Of a DNA stretch of 64,000 nucleotides, positions 18,279 through 26,468 are shown piece by piece. Made by a program: the position numbers and the translations under genes. The notes under the pieces are model-generated. The model was not told the DNA's origin. It did not search any database and was given only the letters and a program-made list of their open reading frames with translations. Source of the DNA: Nitrospira sp. (lineage in GTDB: Bacteria; Nitrospirota; Nitrospiria; Nitrospirales; Nitrospiraceae); assembly GCA_018242685.1 (NCBI GenBank), contig JAFEBM010000027.1, positions 1 through 64,000 on the forward strand, given 5' to 3'. Position 1 is the first letter of the stretch. The number at the start of each line of letters is the position of its first letter.

Positions 18279-18306
18279 TCAAGTCAAGGCCTCCCTTGAC
18301 CGATAA
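18279..18306 (+). promoter_or_regulatory. putative sigma-28 promoter for flagellin
   Basis: TCAAGTCA (18279-18286), a 12-nt spacer, then ACCGATAA (18299-18306), one mismatch from the FliA -10 consensus. The predicted start near 18313 leaves a leader of about 125 nt before the flagellin ATG. Flagellin is the classic late flagellar gene, which makes this the anchor for the other sites of the same type in the window. Confidence 0.7.
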
Positions 18307-18437
18307 GGCAATCAGAAGATTTGGTCAGCGTGGCCGGGAATGCGGCTGAAAGGCGCTGATTCAGTCTCGAACATTCCTCGGCATGGATGCGCGAGGAGCT
18401 TTAACGGCAAGGTGTCTTTTCCGAGGAGGATTGGTCC

Positions 18438-19265
18438 ATGGCAATTATCGTAAACAACAACGCAGCGTCGCTTGCGGCACAACTCAATTTGTCGAGAAAC
18501 ACGGATTCGCTCACGCGTTCCGTCGAACATTTATCGTCCGGCCTCCGCATTACCAGGGCTGCCGACGATGCCGCCGGATTGGGGATCTCGTCAAAGTTGA
18601 ATGCGCAGATCGTCAGCATCAACCAGGCGACGAGAAACGCGAACGACGGCATCAGCTTGACGCAGATCGCCGACGGTGTGGCCGGGACAATCAATAATCT
18701 GTTGACCCGCATGCGCGAACTGGCTTCCCAGTCGGCCAGCGGCGTCTTGGGCAACACAGAGCGGTCTTTCGTCGATCAGGAGTTCACAGCCCTGCGCTCG
18801 GAAATCGACCGTATCTCGAGCGTCACTCAATTCAACGGGCAGGCCTTGTTGAGCGGTTCGTCTCTGACATTCAGCGTTCAAATCGGGTATCAGAGCAGCA
18901 GCAACGATACGTTGTCGCTGTCGTTGGCGTCGCTAACGACCAGCTCTCTGGGCATCTCCAGCGTAAATGTGTCCACTTCGGCCAATGCGCAAAGCGCATT
19001 GGGCAATCTTGACAGTGCCATCAGCGCAGTTGCCTCAGCACGCGCCACCTACGGAGCCACTCAGAACCGGTTTAACGCGACGATTGACAGCTTGCAGGTG
19101 ACGAGCCAGAATTTCACCGCAGCCGTCTCTCGTATTCAGGACGCGGATATCGCATATGAGACGTCGCAGTTCACCAAGAATCAGGTGCTCGTACAGTCTG
19201 GTATCGCGGTATTGGCCCAAGCCAACGCGCTGCCGCAGCAAGCGCTCGCGCTGTTGCGAGGCTAA
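18438..19265 (+). CDS. fliC: flagellin
   Basis: The filament subunit, 275 residues, short for the family. The N-terminal D0/D1 helices are typical (NNNAASLAAQLNLSRNTDSL, LSSGLRITRAADDAAGLGIS, TQIADGVAGTINNLLTRMRE), as is the C-terminal coil (AVSRIQDADIAYETSQFTKN, ending LPQQALALLRG). The centre is tiny and Ser/Thr-rich (about 150-190: SSSNDTLSLSLASLTTSSLG), offering plausible O-glycosylation sites beside a glycosyltransferase island. A strong ribosome site GAGGA precedes the ATG. Exported by the flagellar type III system, with FliS from the gene at 21155 as likely chaperone. Confidence 0.97.
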   Translation: MAIIVNNNAASLAAQLNLSRNTDSLTRSVEHLSSGLRITRAADDAAGLGISSKLNAQIVSINQATRNANDGISLTQIADGVAGTINNLLTRMRELASQSASGVLGNTERSFVDQEFTALRSEIDRISSVTQFNGQALLSGSSLTFSVQIGYQSSSNDTLSLSLASLTTSSLGISSVNVSTSANAQSALGNLDSAISAVASARATYGATQNRFNATIDSLQVTSQNFTAAVSRIQDADIAYETSQFTKNQVLVQSGIAVLAQANALPQQALALLRG

Positions 19266-19282
19266 AACTGACTCTCTTCACC

Positions 19283-19310
19283 CGCCCTCTCCCGATTCGG
19301 GGGAGGGGCG
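19283..19310 (+). terminator. hairpin after flagellin (possible attenuator or mRNA-stabilising stem)
   Basis: A GC-rich imperfect stem, cgccctctccc (19283-19293) pairing with gggggaggggcg (19299-19310), 18 nt after the flagellin stop. No T-run follows, so it is more likely a processing or partial-termination stem that leaves flagellin mRNA more abundant than flaG-fliD-fliS than a full terminator. Confidence 0.45.
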
Positions 19311-19343
19311 CGGAGAAGAAGTTCCTTTTGAAGGGGTTCAGCC

Positions 19344-19703
19344 ATGGTCCAGGATGTCACACAAAAGCCGGACCTTTCCTATCCAGTTGAACGCCCGGTT
19401 CAACAACCTCATCGTGCGGCTGTTGGACTTCCTCGTCCACCGGTATCGACACAAGGCAACGCACAGTCGACGCCGGCAAGCCATGATGAAGTCGTTCATG
19501 CGCTTCAGCACATTTCGAAGGAGCTGCACCAGGCCGGAGATCAATTGCAAATATCCGTCGATTCCGATCTCGATCGCGTGATCGTGAAGATCGTGGACAG
19601 TCGATCGGGGCAAGTGATTCGACAGATTCCAGCAGAGGAACTCATCAACTTGGCCAAGCAGCTCAAGAACCTCAACGGGTTGCTCGTAGAAAAACATGCA
19701 TAA
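19344..19703 (+). CDS. flaG: flagellar protein FlaG
   Basis: 119 residues; the first 60 are Pro/Gln-rich and disordered, the last 60 carry the FlaG domain (LQISVDSDLDRVIVKIVDSR, then QVIRQIPAEELINLAKQLKN). FlaG is a small cytoplasmic protein usually encoded between flagellin and FliD, where it affects filament length. Here it sits in exactly that place, 10 nt before fliD. Ribosome site gaagggg lies upstream of the ATG. Confidence 0.92.
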   Translation: MVQDVTQKPDLSYPVERPVQQPHRAAVGLPRPPVSTQGNAQSTPASHDEVVHALQHISKELHQAGDQLQISVDSDLDRVIVKIVDSRSGQVIRQIPAEELINLAKQLKNLNGLLVEKHA

Positions 19704-19712
19704 GGAGCAAGC

Positions 19713-21155
19713 GTGACGACGCCAGCGGTCAGTTTTGGGGGGCTCGGCAACGGATTCGATTACTCACAAGTCGTCAATGCGTTGGTCCAGGCGGCGTCGG
19801 GCCCGCTCAACCGGTATACGCAAACGCAAAATACCCTTTCGGCGAAGTCGGCGGACTACACCACTCTATCGACGAAATTACAGTCTCTTCAGAGCGCAAC
19901 GAGCGCCTTAAATGTGATCAATTATAATCAACCTTCCGCCTCGGTCACCGATTCCACAATCTTGACGGCGACGGCGTCATCGACCGCCACCACCGGCACA
20001 TACAGCATTCAAGTGAGTCAATTGGCACAAGCCCACCAGATTACGAACAAAGCGGCAACAGCCGCGACCAGTACGACCGCCTCTATCATTAGCGGCCCAT
20101 CGGCAACCTTCTCGTTCCACATCGGCTCAGGTTCCGTTCAAACGGTTACGTTGAATGCCGGTGCAAACATCCAGGATCTGGCCAACGGCATCAATGATCT
20201 AGGAGCTGGGGTGAGCGCATCGATCCTCAATACTGGCACGGATGCTTCTCCTTCCTATCGGCTCATTTTGACGGCCAACAGCACCGGATCCGGCAGTGCC
20301 ATCACCATCACGGCGGATGGAACGTCTCTGGATTTTCTAAACTCCGGCGGGACTGGCGGCATCGATACGCTTCAAGCGGCGCTGGACGCGCAAATCAAAG
20401 TGGGTGATCCCAATCTGAATCCGGTGACAATCATCCGTAGCGCCAACGTCATTTCGGATGCGATTCCCGGCGTGACGCTGAACCTCACCAAGACGACCGG
20501 CACCGGATCCGTCAACGTCAGCGTCACGCCGGATACCAGCGCCGTCAAAACGAATATCAAAGCTCTTGTGACGGCCTATAACGATGTCGTGAATTTCATT
20601 GCCAGCAAGAGCACGTACGATTCCAAAACAAATACGGGTGGAACGTTCTTCGCGGAAGGAACGTCCAATACTGTGCTCAGCAAGTTACGATTTTCCCTCA
20701 GCAGCACGGTGTCGGGCGCCACGACCTATACCAACGTAGGCCAGATCGGTTTTCAAACTAATAAAGACGGAACCATTACCATCGATGATGCGGCGCTGAG
20801 CTCAGCGTTAAACTCCAACTACGGCGCAGTGAAAGCGCTTGTGGGTGGACAGATCGGGAATCCGGGTATTGCAACGCAGTTGAGCAACGCCATAGACGAT
20901 CTCAACGACGTGGCCGGTGGGGCTCTCACGCTCAAGCAAACCTCGTTGACGGACAAGATCAACAGTCTGACAGACCAAATCGCAACTCAACAGGCGTATA
21001 TCGCCCAGTATCAGCAGCGGCTTCAGTTGCAATTCGCTCAACTGGATAGCCTGCTTACCGGCATACAGGGTCAGATGGGCTTCTTGACGGCCAATTCCAA
21101 CGCTCAGAGCGGCGCAACGCTGCAATCGAGCCAATCCACCACAAGGACTGCATAA
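19713..21155 (+). CDS. fliD: flagellar hook-associated protein 2 (filament cap)
   Basis: 480 residues beginning at GTG 19713 with AAGGAG just upstream. FliD_N is near 8-110 (GGLGNGFDYSQVVNALVQAA) and FliD_C near 215-460, ending in a coiled coil rich in Gln (TDQIATQQAYIAQYQQRLQL, then FAQLDSLLTGIQGQMGFLTA). The protein caps the growing filament and helps fold flagellin subunits after export. The middle is strongly Ser/Thr-rich and could also be glycosylated. The stop TAA overlaps the fliS ATG by one base. Confidence 0.96.
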   Translation: MTTPAVSFGGLGNGFDYSQVVNALVQAASGPLNRYTQTQNTLSAKSADYTTLSTKLQSLQSATSALNVINYNQPSASVTDSTILTATASSTATTGTYSIQVSQLAQAHQITNKAATAATSTTASIISGPSATFSFHIGSGSVQTVTLNAGANIQDLANGINDLGAGVSASILNTGTDASPSYRLILTANSTGSGSAITITADGTSLDFLNSGGTGGIDTLQAALDAQIKVGDPNLNPVTIIRSANVISDAIPGVTLNLTKTTGTGSVNVSVTPDTSAVKTNIKALVTAYNDVVNFIASKSTYDSKTNTGGTFFAEGTSNTVLSKLRFSLSSTVSGATTYTNVGQIGFQTNKDGTITIDDAALSSALNSNYGAVKALVGGQIGNPGIATQLSNAIDDLNDVAGGALTLKQTSLTDKINSLTDQIATQQAYIAQYQQRLQLQFAQLDSLLTGIQGQMGFLTANSNAQSGATLQSSQSTTRTA

Positions 21156-21544
21156 TGTTGACGCTTAGCCAGGGGGCGCATCAATACCGTCAAACTCAAG
21201 TCTTGACGACGTCAGGAGTCCAATTGATCGTGCTGCTGTATGATTCTGCCATCCAATCACTGGAACTCGCCCGCGAAGGCATGAGTCAGAACAATTATCA
21301 GGATAAAGCGCGCTTTCTTGGACGGGCAGTCGCCATCGTAACCGAGTTGTCAAACGTCCTCGACTTTGAAAGAGGCGGCGACATCGCTAAATCTCTTTTT
21401 CGTCTCTACGACTATATGTTGGCGGAGATCCTTCAAGCCAACCTTCGCAATAATCCTCATCACCTGACCGGACCGTTGCGATGCCTGAACACGCTTCGTG
21501 AAGCCTGGCGGGAGGTCGCCGCTCGCCAGATGACCGGGAGTTGA
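21155..21544 (+). CDS. fliS: flagellin export chaperone FliS
   Basis: 129 residues, all helical. It contains the FliS signatures QVLTTSGVQLIVLLYDSAIQ, KARFLGRAVAIVTELSNVLD and IAKSLFRLYDYMLAEILQAN. FliS binds the C-terminal D0 helix of flagellin in the cytoplasm to prevent premature polymerisation. Start ATG overlaps the last base of the fliD stop, so translation is coupled. Confidence 0.95.
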   Translation: MLTLSQGAHQYRQTQVLTTSGVQLIVLLYDSAIQSLELAREGMSQNNYQDKARFLGRAVAIVTELSNVLDFERGGDIAKSLFRLYDYMLAEILQANLRNNPHHLTGPLRCLNTLREAWREVAARQMTGS

Positions 21545-21545
21545 G

Positions 21546-21887
21546 ATGATGACCGTCCGGCCAACCGATCAAGGAGCGACCATTGCCGCAGAACTCTTTC
21601 GGCTCACTCTTGCGGCAAAAGAAGCGGCTGACCAGGGTCGATGGGACCTTGTCGAAGCCTGTTATGCTCAGCGAGGCGAACAGCTTGAATGGGCCGTGTT
21701 ATCCACGTCGGAACACAGCCGCCTCGTGAGACTGGATGGGGAGATTGTGCAACGGATCAGGCTCGCTCAATCGGCGTTGAGTTCCACGATTCAAGAAACG
21801 GCTAGGACCTTTAGACGTCTTGAAGGGTTACGTCAGGGAATTGGCGCACTGTCCTTGGATTCAGGGACGATCTTCTTGAAAGCGTGA
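21546..21887 (+). CDS. FliT-like flagellar protein
   Basis: 113 residues, all-helical with no signal peptide. The pattern (LFRLTLAAKEAADQGRWDLV, AQRGEQLEW, later RLVRLDGEIVQRIRLAQSAL) and position directly after fliS fit a FliT-type chaperone for FliD, although sequence conservation in that family is weak and my assignment relies largely on context. The start ATGATG lies one base after the fliS stop; either Met could be used. It closes the fliC-flaG-fliD-fliS run. Confidence 0.7.
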   Translation: MMTVRPTDQGATIAAELFRLTLAAKEAADQGRWDLVEACYAQRGEQLEWAVLSTSEHSRLVRLDGEIVQRIRLAQSALSSTIQETARTFRRLEGLRQGIGALSLDSGTIFLKA

Positions 21888-22094
21888 TCTATGAAGAGTC
21901 TTCATGTTGATCGATATCAGTCAGTTTCACAACCTTGTGCGAACCTACCAGCGTGGTTGCAATGCCACGACGACATGGAATGAAATACCGAGAAGGTAAG
22001 CTCTCAATCGACCGCAGACCATGTTTCATTGTCGGCTGAAGCGTGTCACCATTTTTAACCGGTTTCATCTCGAGACAAGAAGGTCCGACGGCGC

Positions 22095-23165
22095 GTGATT
22101 ACACAATGCAACTGCAATTTGTCAGGACTTCATCAATTGACACAGTCCATAGCGAGTTTCACCGAAACCGACGCCGTCGTCAAAGAGCTCTTGTCCAGAT
22201 TACCTCAACTGATTGCTGTAGATGTGGTTGGATTCGCCAGGACTAATCCCGAGCAGGGATGGACTTGGTCGTGCGATCACGATCTGAAACGGGAAGAATC
22301 GGTTCGAACGCAACTGCTGGCCACACTGGGACATAGGCCGCAACGTATGGCGTCGTCTCGCACCGTGCTGCGGCTCGTTCGCTCGGTGCATGAAATCCCC
22401 GATCGTGTATCACCTCAGATGCCGAGCAGTTCGAAACATGGGTCCGTCAGCACACATAAAGTTCCACTCGCAATCGGACCGTATGGGACCGGCATTTTAT
22501 ATCTCGAACGAGACGCCGAGCATCCCTTTACGGAACAGGAAGAACAGCTCCTCGCCATCGTCGGGGCATTACTTGCCTTAATTTTGCGCGATGCCGATTC
22601 GTACCAGCATCTGCAAGACGTGGCTTTACGAGACTCATTGGCGGGCGTCCTCAACCGCCGTGGACTCAGCACGCCGCTTGCCCGAGAATTAAAAGCTGGA
22701 TTGCGGTATGGCGTACCAGCTTGCCTGATACTCCTAGATTTGGACTTTTTTCAGACTGTAAACGATCGTCTCGGTCATACGGCAGGGGATCATGTGCTCA
22801 GAGCGGCAGCTGATCTGATACGGGCGACGGTGCGCGAAATCGATATCGTCGGTCGATACAGAGGCAATACCTTCGCAGTTGTGTTGCCTCATACGGATCG
22901 GCAGCAGGCTCGTGCCCTTGCGGAGCGGTTGCGAGATCGCATTGAACAACATCCCTTTGTGATCGAGGCCGGGCAGGTCCGTACCACGGCAAGCATCGGC
23001 TTAGCAGCGGTGCCGGATGCCGCCGTGGCTTCAATTGCGGAATGGATGATGATCGGCGAGGCCGTCCTGAATGATGCGAAGGCGCAAGGACGGAACCGCG
23101 TGGTCCTTCATGCCCCGAAACCGCCGGCAGTGGCGTGTGCTGTGGCCTTGAGTTGTGCCGCATAA
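22095..23165 (+). CDS. GAF-like/GGDEF-fold protein with degenerate active site
   Basis: 356 residues. A GAF-like sensor half (about 15-165, ending FTEQEEQLLAIVGALLALIL) precedes a diguanylate-cyclase fold (about 175-345: DSLAGVLNRRGLSTPL, ILLDLDFFQTVNDRLGHTAG). The catalytic loop at about 252-256 reads RGNTF instead of GGDEF, so both glycines/acids needed for catalysis are altered and cyclase activity is unlikely. The inhibitory-site RxxD just before it is kept (REIDIVGRY), so it may bind c-di-GMP without making it. GTG 22095 is a weak start; no good ribosome site is visible. The preceding 207 nt hold nothing recognisable. Confidence 0.85.
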   Translation: MITQCNCNLSGLHQLTQSIASFTETDAVVKELLSRLPQLIAVDVVGFARTNPEQGWTWSCDHDLKREESVRTQLLATLGHRPQRMASSRTVLRLVRSVHEIPDRVSPQMPSSSKHGSVSTHKVPLAIGPYGTGILYLERDAEHPFTEQEEQLLAIVGALLALILRDADSYQHLQDVALRDSLAGVLNRRGLSTPLARELKAGLRYGVPACLILLDLDFFQTVNDRLGHTAGDHVLRAAADLIRATVREIDIVGRYRGNTFAVVLPHTDRQQARALAERLRDRIEQHPFVIEAGQVRTTASIGLAAVPDAAVASIAEWMMIGEAVLNDAKAQGRNRVVLHAPKPPAVACAVALSCAA

Positions 23166-23184
23166 CATCGAAAGTAGCCTGACC

Positions 23185-23790
23185 ATGGCGTCTTCAGTCA
23201 CGACACCTTCAGTACCATCCAAGAATTCCGCTGACGAACGGCGAGAATGGATCAGAATCGACGATCGAGTGTTGATGGAGTATCGTTTGCTGACCGACAC
23301 AGGAATCGTCGATCCTGTCGAGGCGGCCCGCACCACTCCGGAGATGATTTCCGCAGCAGTCACCAAGCCGACAGCGGATCTGCTGGCGCGCACAGGAGAG
23401 TCGTTGATCGCCTCACCGGTGCTTCCATGGATCATGAAAGTCGACTATTTGCTTGAAGTCATCCTCAATTCTTTGGCGATGTGCCAACCATCGAGTGTCA
23501 CCATGGCACGACCGACGGATGTCAATCTGAGCGGGGGAGGAGTAGGGTTCGTCTCTCCCCGTGAATTCACCGCCGGCGATCAGCTCGCGATTAAGTTGAT
23601 TCTTCCACCGTTTATTCTTATCCAGGCCATGGCGAAAGTGATTCGTTCTATCCCTCAGGCAGATGGACAGGGATTTGCGATCGCCACCGAATTTGTCGAC
23701 CTCAAGGCCGACGATCTGGAGCACCTGATCCGTCACATTCTTCATACACAAGCCGAACGATTGAGAGCCCGCCGGACTTCCGCTCCGTAG
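23185..23790 (+). CDS. PilZ domain protein
   Basis: About 201 residues. DERREWIRIDDRVLMEYRL carries the PilZ RxxxR-type arginines, and DVNLSGGGVGF the (D/N)xSxxG loop, so c-di-GMP binding is probable; QLAIKLILPPF and the following strands complete the barrel. A helical insert between the two motifs (about 35-95) is longer than usual, as in PilZ proteins of four-helix-insert type. The ATG at 23185 is preferred; an in-frame GTG at 23155 would overlap the upstream gene by 11 bp. Convergent with the ATPase gene at 23817. Confidence 0.85.
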   Translation: MASSVTTPSVPSKNSADERREWIRIDDRVLMEYRLLTDTGIVDPVEAARTTPEMISAAVTKPTADLLARTGESLIASPVLPWIMKVDYLLEVILNSLAMCQPSSVTMARPTDVNLSGGGVGFVSPREFTAGDQLAIKLILPPFILIQAMAKVIRSIPQADGQGFAIATEFVDLKADDLEHLIRHILHTQAERLRARRTSAP

Positions 23791-23816
23791 AAATCAGTCG
23801 TTGCTGAAGATGGCAG

Positions 23817-24716
23817 TTATGCCGCTTGAGCAGGAAGGGCCGTGAGGAGCTGTAGCAGCGTCTCTCCCGTCTTCACCAGCGCGACTGCAGCAGGAGACGA
23901 TGGAGTGTGCTGAACCACTGGGATGTACGCGCGTACCGCCTGTTCCATCGCAGGGTCTTCGGGAATTTCACCCAATAAGGTTAGGTCACCTCCGACATAC
24001 TCCTTGAGTAGCTTCTTGAGCTGCGGCACATTGACGCGAGCCCGCCCTGAAATGCGATTGAGGATGAGAGCCGGTTGAAAAGCTTTGAGGGTAGACTCGG
24101 CAATCGAGCGACCGGATTCGTCGGTCTTGCCTGCCACATCCAACACTTCTTCCACACTGCTGTAGTCACGGTTTGCAAGCCTTTCCGCCATGACGTCCCG
24201 CATGACGAACATCGACAACACACGACGAATCGCCGCCAGCTTGATGAATCGGTAGAGATCCAGGACAGAGGTCGGGTCAGGGGTGGCGACGGCGAGGTGA
24301 TGGTCGGCCATCAGAAAAAAATCGAGCGCATGATAGCCTGTGCCTGCTCCGATATCGATGATGATCACGTCTGCACGGATATCCCGAAAATTCCGGATCA
24401 AGCGCTTCTTCTGTGAATAGGCCATGTTGGCCGTCGCCAATGTGTCGCCGGTGCCTGGAATAATCCGCAAGTTCGGGTGAATGGGGAGACCTTGAGCCAA
24501 ATCATCCAGGCGCTCGATCCGATGGTTGAGGAAGTCTGTCAGGGTAAGGGGTGGATTGAGGAGTCCGACCAGCACATGTGCGTCGGCGCCGCCGACATCC
24601 AGGTCTGCGAGCACCACCTGCTTCTCCTTCCGTGCCATGACGAGAGCCAGGTTGACTGAAATCACACTTTTTCCGACCCCACCTTTCCCTGACGCGACTG
24701 ATATCACACATGCCAT
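23817..24716 (-). CDS. MinD/ParA-family ATPase, FlhG (FleN)-like
   Basis: 299 residues. The deviant Walker A is VASGKGGVGKSVISVNLAL (residues 7-25), Walker A' LADLDVGGADAH, and Walker B IIIDIGAGTGYHALDFFLMA. FlhG-type ATPases sit at the membrane and set flagellum number and place, working with FlhF; FlhF is not in this window. Compared with FlhG it is similar in length and lacks an N-terminal Gln-rich activation helix. A sigma-28-like site at 24758-24784 lies 40 nt upstream, divergent from the HTH gene. Other MinD-like functions, such as placing a chemoreceptor cluster, cannot be excluded. Confidence 0.82.
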   Translation of the reverse strand: MACVISVASGKGGVGKSVISVNLALVMARKEKQVVLADLDVGGADAHVLVGLLNPPLTLTDFLNHRIERLDDLAQGLPIHPNLRIIPGTGDTLATANMAYSQKKRLIRNFRDIRADVIIIDIGAGTGYHALDFFLMADHHLAVATPDPTSVLDLYRFIKLAAIRRVLSMFVMRDVMAERLANRDYSSVEEVLDVAGKTDESGRSIAESTLKAFQPALILNRISGRARVNVPQLKKLLKEYVGGDLTLLGEIPEDPAMEQAVRAYIPVVQHTPSSPAAVALVKTGETLLQLLTALPAQAA

Positions 24717-24757
24717 TGAGTGCGGTTCCTAGTGATTTGGGCCCATTGGCACATCCT

Positions 24758-24784
24758 TTGTCGGTCAGTCACGGAGAAACATGA
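24758..24784 (-). promoter_or_regulatory. putative sigma-28 promoter for the FlhG-like gene
   Basis: Minus strand TCATGTTT (24784-24777), an 11-nt spacer, then ACCGACAA (24765-24758). Predicted start near 24751, about 35 nt before the ATG at 24716. Confidence 0.45.
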
Positions 24785-24850
24785 ATGGGTAGTATTCCGA
24801 GTGGACTGGAAGGAATAGGGTCACCGTCTCAATTCGTTCCGAATGGACGC

Positions 24851-24878
24851 TCAAGTTTTTGAACCACCACGCCGATAC
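24851..24878 (+). promoter_or_regulatory. putative sigma-28 promoter for the HTH gene
   Basis: TCAAGTTT (24851-24858), a 12-nt spacer, then GCCGATAC (24871-24878). The predicted start is near 24885, so the TTG at 24859 cannot be the start and the ATG at 24889 would be almost leaderless; the ATG at 24928 becomes a serious alternative. Confidence 0.5.
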
Positions 24879-24888
24879 CTCAGTCGTC

Positions 24889-25161
24889 ATGAATGATGAA
24901 GTATCTACAGCAACAGCGATCCAGGCCATGGAGGCCACCGCACGGGAAGGGGAAATTCTAACCGTGATGGATGTGGCTCGGTTTCTCCGGGTACCGAAGT
25001 CCACGGTCTATAAACTTGCCCGAGGTGGTGAACTGCCGGCGTCAAAGATTGGGAAACACTGGCGTTTTCTTCGCCGTGATATCCATGAATGGATGCATGG
25101 TCGATCTCGGCAAGGCGAACGATCCGAGAGCCGGTCACTGTTCGGCTCATCGGCAGAATGA
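24889..25161 (+). CDS. excisionase-family helix-turn-helix DNA-binding protein
   Basis: About 90 residues with a MerR/excisionase-like winged helix: ILTVMDVARFLRVPKSTVYK, then ARGGELPASKIGKHWRFLRR, then DIHEWM. These small proteins bind DNA through the first helix pair. The C-terminal tail (SRQGERSESRSLFGSSAE) is polar and disordered. Divergent from the FlhG-like ATPase with a shared promoter region, it may act as a local transcription factor for flagellar genes or as partner of the ATPase. Start uncertain: ATG 24889 or ATG 24928. Confidence 0.8.
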   Translation: MNDEVSTATAIQAMEATAREGEILTVMDVARFLRVPKSTVYKLARGGELPASKIGKHWRFLRRDIHEWMHGRSRQGERSESRSLFGSSAE

Positions 25162-25311
25162 CTCGACCGTCCCGGTCTCAGCCGGGAAGTCGCGCGGGTC
25201 TTGACTGGCAGAGTCCTGCAGACGATGGCACCCCGGGGCAAGTTTTTTTCACGCACGTCGATCATTTCCCACCCATGCGGCGAAGTCGACAACGCATCGA
25301 ACCATTGCGGC

Positions 25312-25339
25312 TCAGGTCGTTCGGCGAATGTGCCGATAT
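25312..25339 (+). promoter_or_regulatory. possible sigma-28 promoter for cheY-cheZ-motA-motB
   Basis: TCAGGTCG (25312-25319), a 12-nt spacer, GCCGATAT (25332-25339). The -35 is weaker than in the sister sites. Predicted start near 25346, about 95 nt before cheY. The rest of the gap 25162-25441 shows no gene. Confidence 0.4.
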
Positions 25340-25441
25340 CCGACGAAGCGCCGAGAGACCGTAGAAGAGTCAGACGTCCCATCAAGGATAAGACCGTCAG
25401 CCATCGTCGCTGTGACAGTAGGGTAAGAAAAAGGAGGCGTT

Positions 25442-25822
25442 ATGCCGGCCGATCCAAACATGAAAATCCTTGTGGTCGATGACATGGTGACGATGAGAAG
25501 AATCGTCAAGAATATCCTGAAGCAATTGGGATTCGCGAATGTTGAGGAAGCTGAAAACGGACAGGAGGCGTTACAGAAGCTGCGGGCTGATACTTATGGT
25601 TTCATCGTGTCCGATTGGAACATGCCGGTCATGACGGGCATCGACATGCTCCGTGCGATCCGAGCGGACGAGAAGCTCAAAACAACACCCGTCCTGATGG
25701 TGACGGCCGAGGCGCAACAAAGCAACTTGGTCGAGGCGGTCAAAGCAGGCGTCAGCAACTACATCGTCAAGCCGTTTACCGCAGAGACGTTGCAAGAAAA
25801 GATCGCGAAGATTTTCAAATAA
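25442..25822 (+). CDS. cheY: chemotaxis response regulator CheY
   Basis: 126 residues, a stand-alone receiver. [18 protein letters not shown] supplies the acidic pair, the phospho-acceptor Asp is in [15 protein letters not shown], Thr in VLMVTAEAQ and Lys in [12 protein letters not shown]. The length, WNMPxMTG motif and KPFTAETL ending match motor-binding CheY. It has a strong ribosome site (AAGGAGG at about 25430) and is followed directly by cheZ, motA and motB, so this copy most likely acts on the flagellar switch. Confidence 0.95.
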   Translation: MPADPNMKILVVDDMVTMRRIVKNILKQLGFANVEEAENGQEALQKLRADTYGFIVSDWNMPVMTGIDMLRAIRADEKLKTTPVLMVTAEAQQSNLVEAVKAGVSNYIVKPFTAETLQEKIAKIFK

Positions 25823-25868
25823 CCCGTGCTCAAACAGATCCGTACTTATATCGGAATAGAGAGGGGAT

Positions 25869-26456
25869 GTGCAGAACCAAGCGCATAAATTATACGGTGA
25901 ACTCGGCGCGTTGGCCCGTTTTGTCGACCAGGCGATGAAAGCCATCTCGGCGGCCTGCCCTCAGATCATGTCCAGCAGCGCTCAGCTTCCTGCCGCTGCC
26001 TCCCATTTGAGCGACCTGAGTAAGATGACGGAGGAGGGCACACTTGAAGTCATGCGTTTGACGGAGATGATTCAGGATAACCACGGGAGCATCGCCAAGG
26101 AGCTCTCGGGGATCGTGGAGGTTCTGCGGGCGATGGATTGCGCGACCCTAGCGGGGCGTCTCGGGAACGTGACCTCCGTTCTCGCGCAGGACGGCAAATG
26201 TCTGACGGAGATCATGACGGCCCTATCCTTTCAAGATCTGGTGGCTCAACGTGTAAAAAAACTCGTTGCGATTCTCGACGAAGTGCAAGCGAAGCTGATG
26301 GAGCTCATTGTCGTATTCGGGCTCCAGGAGAGTTGCGAAGCGACACGTGACGCAGGCACAGCAGGGTATCTACTGAAACAACTCGAGGAATCGAAAACGA
26401 CGGCCATGAAGCAGAAGGTCGCCGACGACATCCTGGCCCAATTCGGGTTCAAATGA
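25869..26456 (+). CDS. cheZ: CheY-P phosphatase CheZ
   Basis: 195 residues, all helical. The catalytic helix reads IMTALSFQDLVAQRVKKLVA, with the Asp and Gln of FQDxxxQ that in CheZ attack phospho-CheY. The extreme C-terminus VADDILAQFGFK matches the CheY-tethering helix (DDLLxxLGF). GTG at 25869 is the only reasonable start. It lies 46 nt after cheY and 12 nt before motA. Confidence 0.9.
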   Translation: MQNQAHKLYGELGALARFVDQAMKAISAACPQIMSSSAQLPAAASHLSDLSKMTEEGTLEVMRLTEMIQDNHGSIAKELSGIVEVLRAMDCATLAGRLGNVTSVLAQDGKCLTEIMTALSFQDLVAQRVKKLVAILDEVQAKLMELIVVFGLQESCEATRDAGTAGYLLKQLEESKTTAMKQKVADDILAQFGFK

Positions 26457-26468
26457 GGTGTCCGCACA

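Noticed and set aside
24746-24762. Sigma-54-like TTGGCAC-N4-TTTGT
   Set aside because: The second element lacks the invariant GC, and sigma-28-like sites explain the region better.
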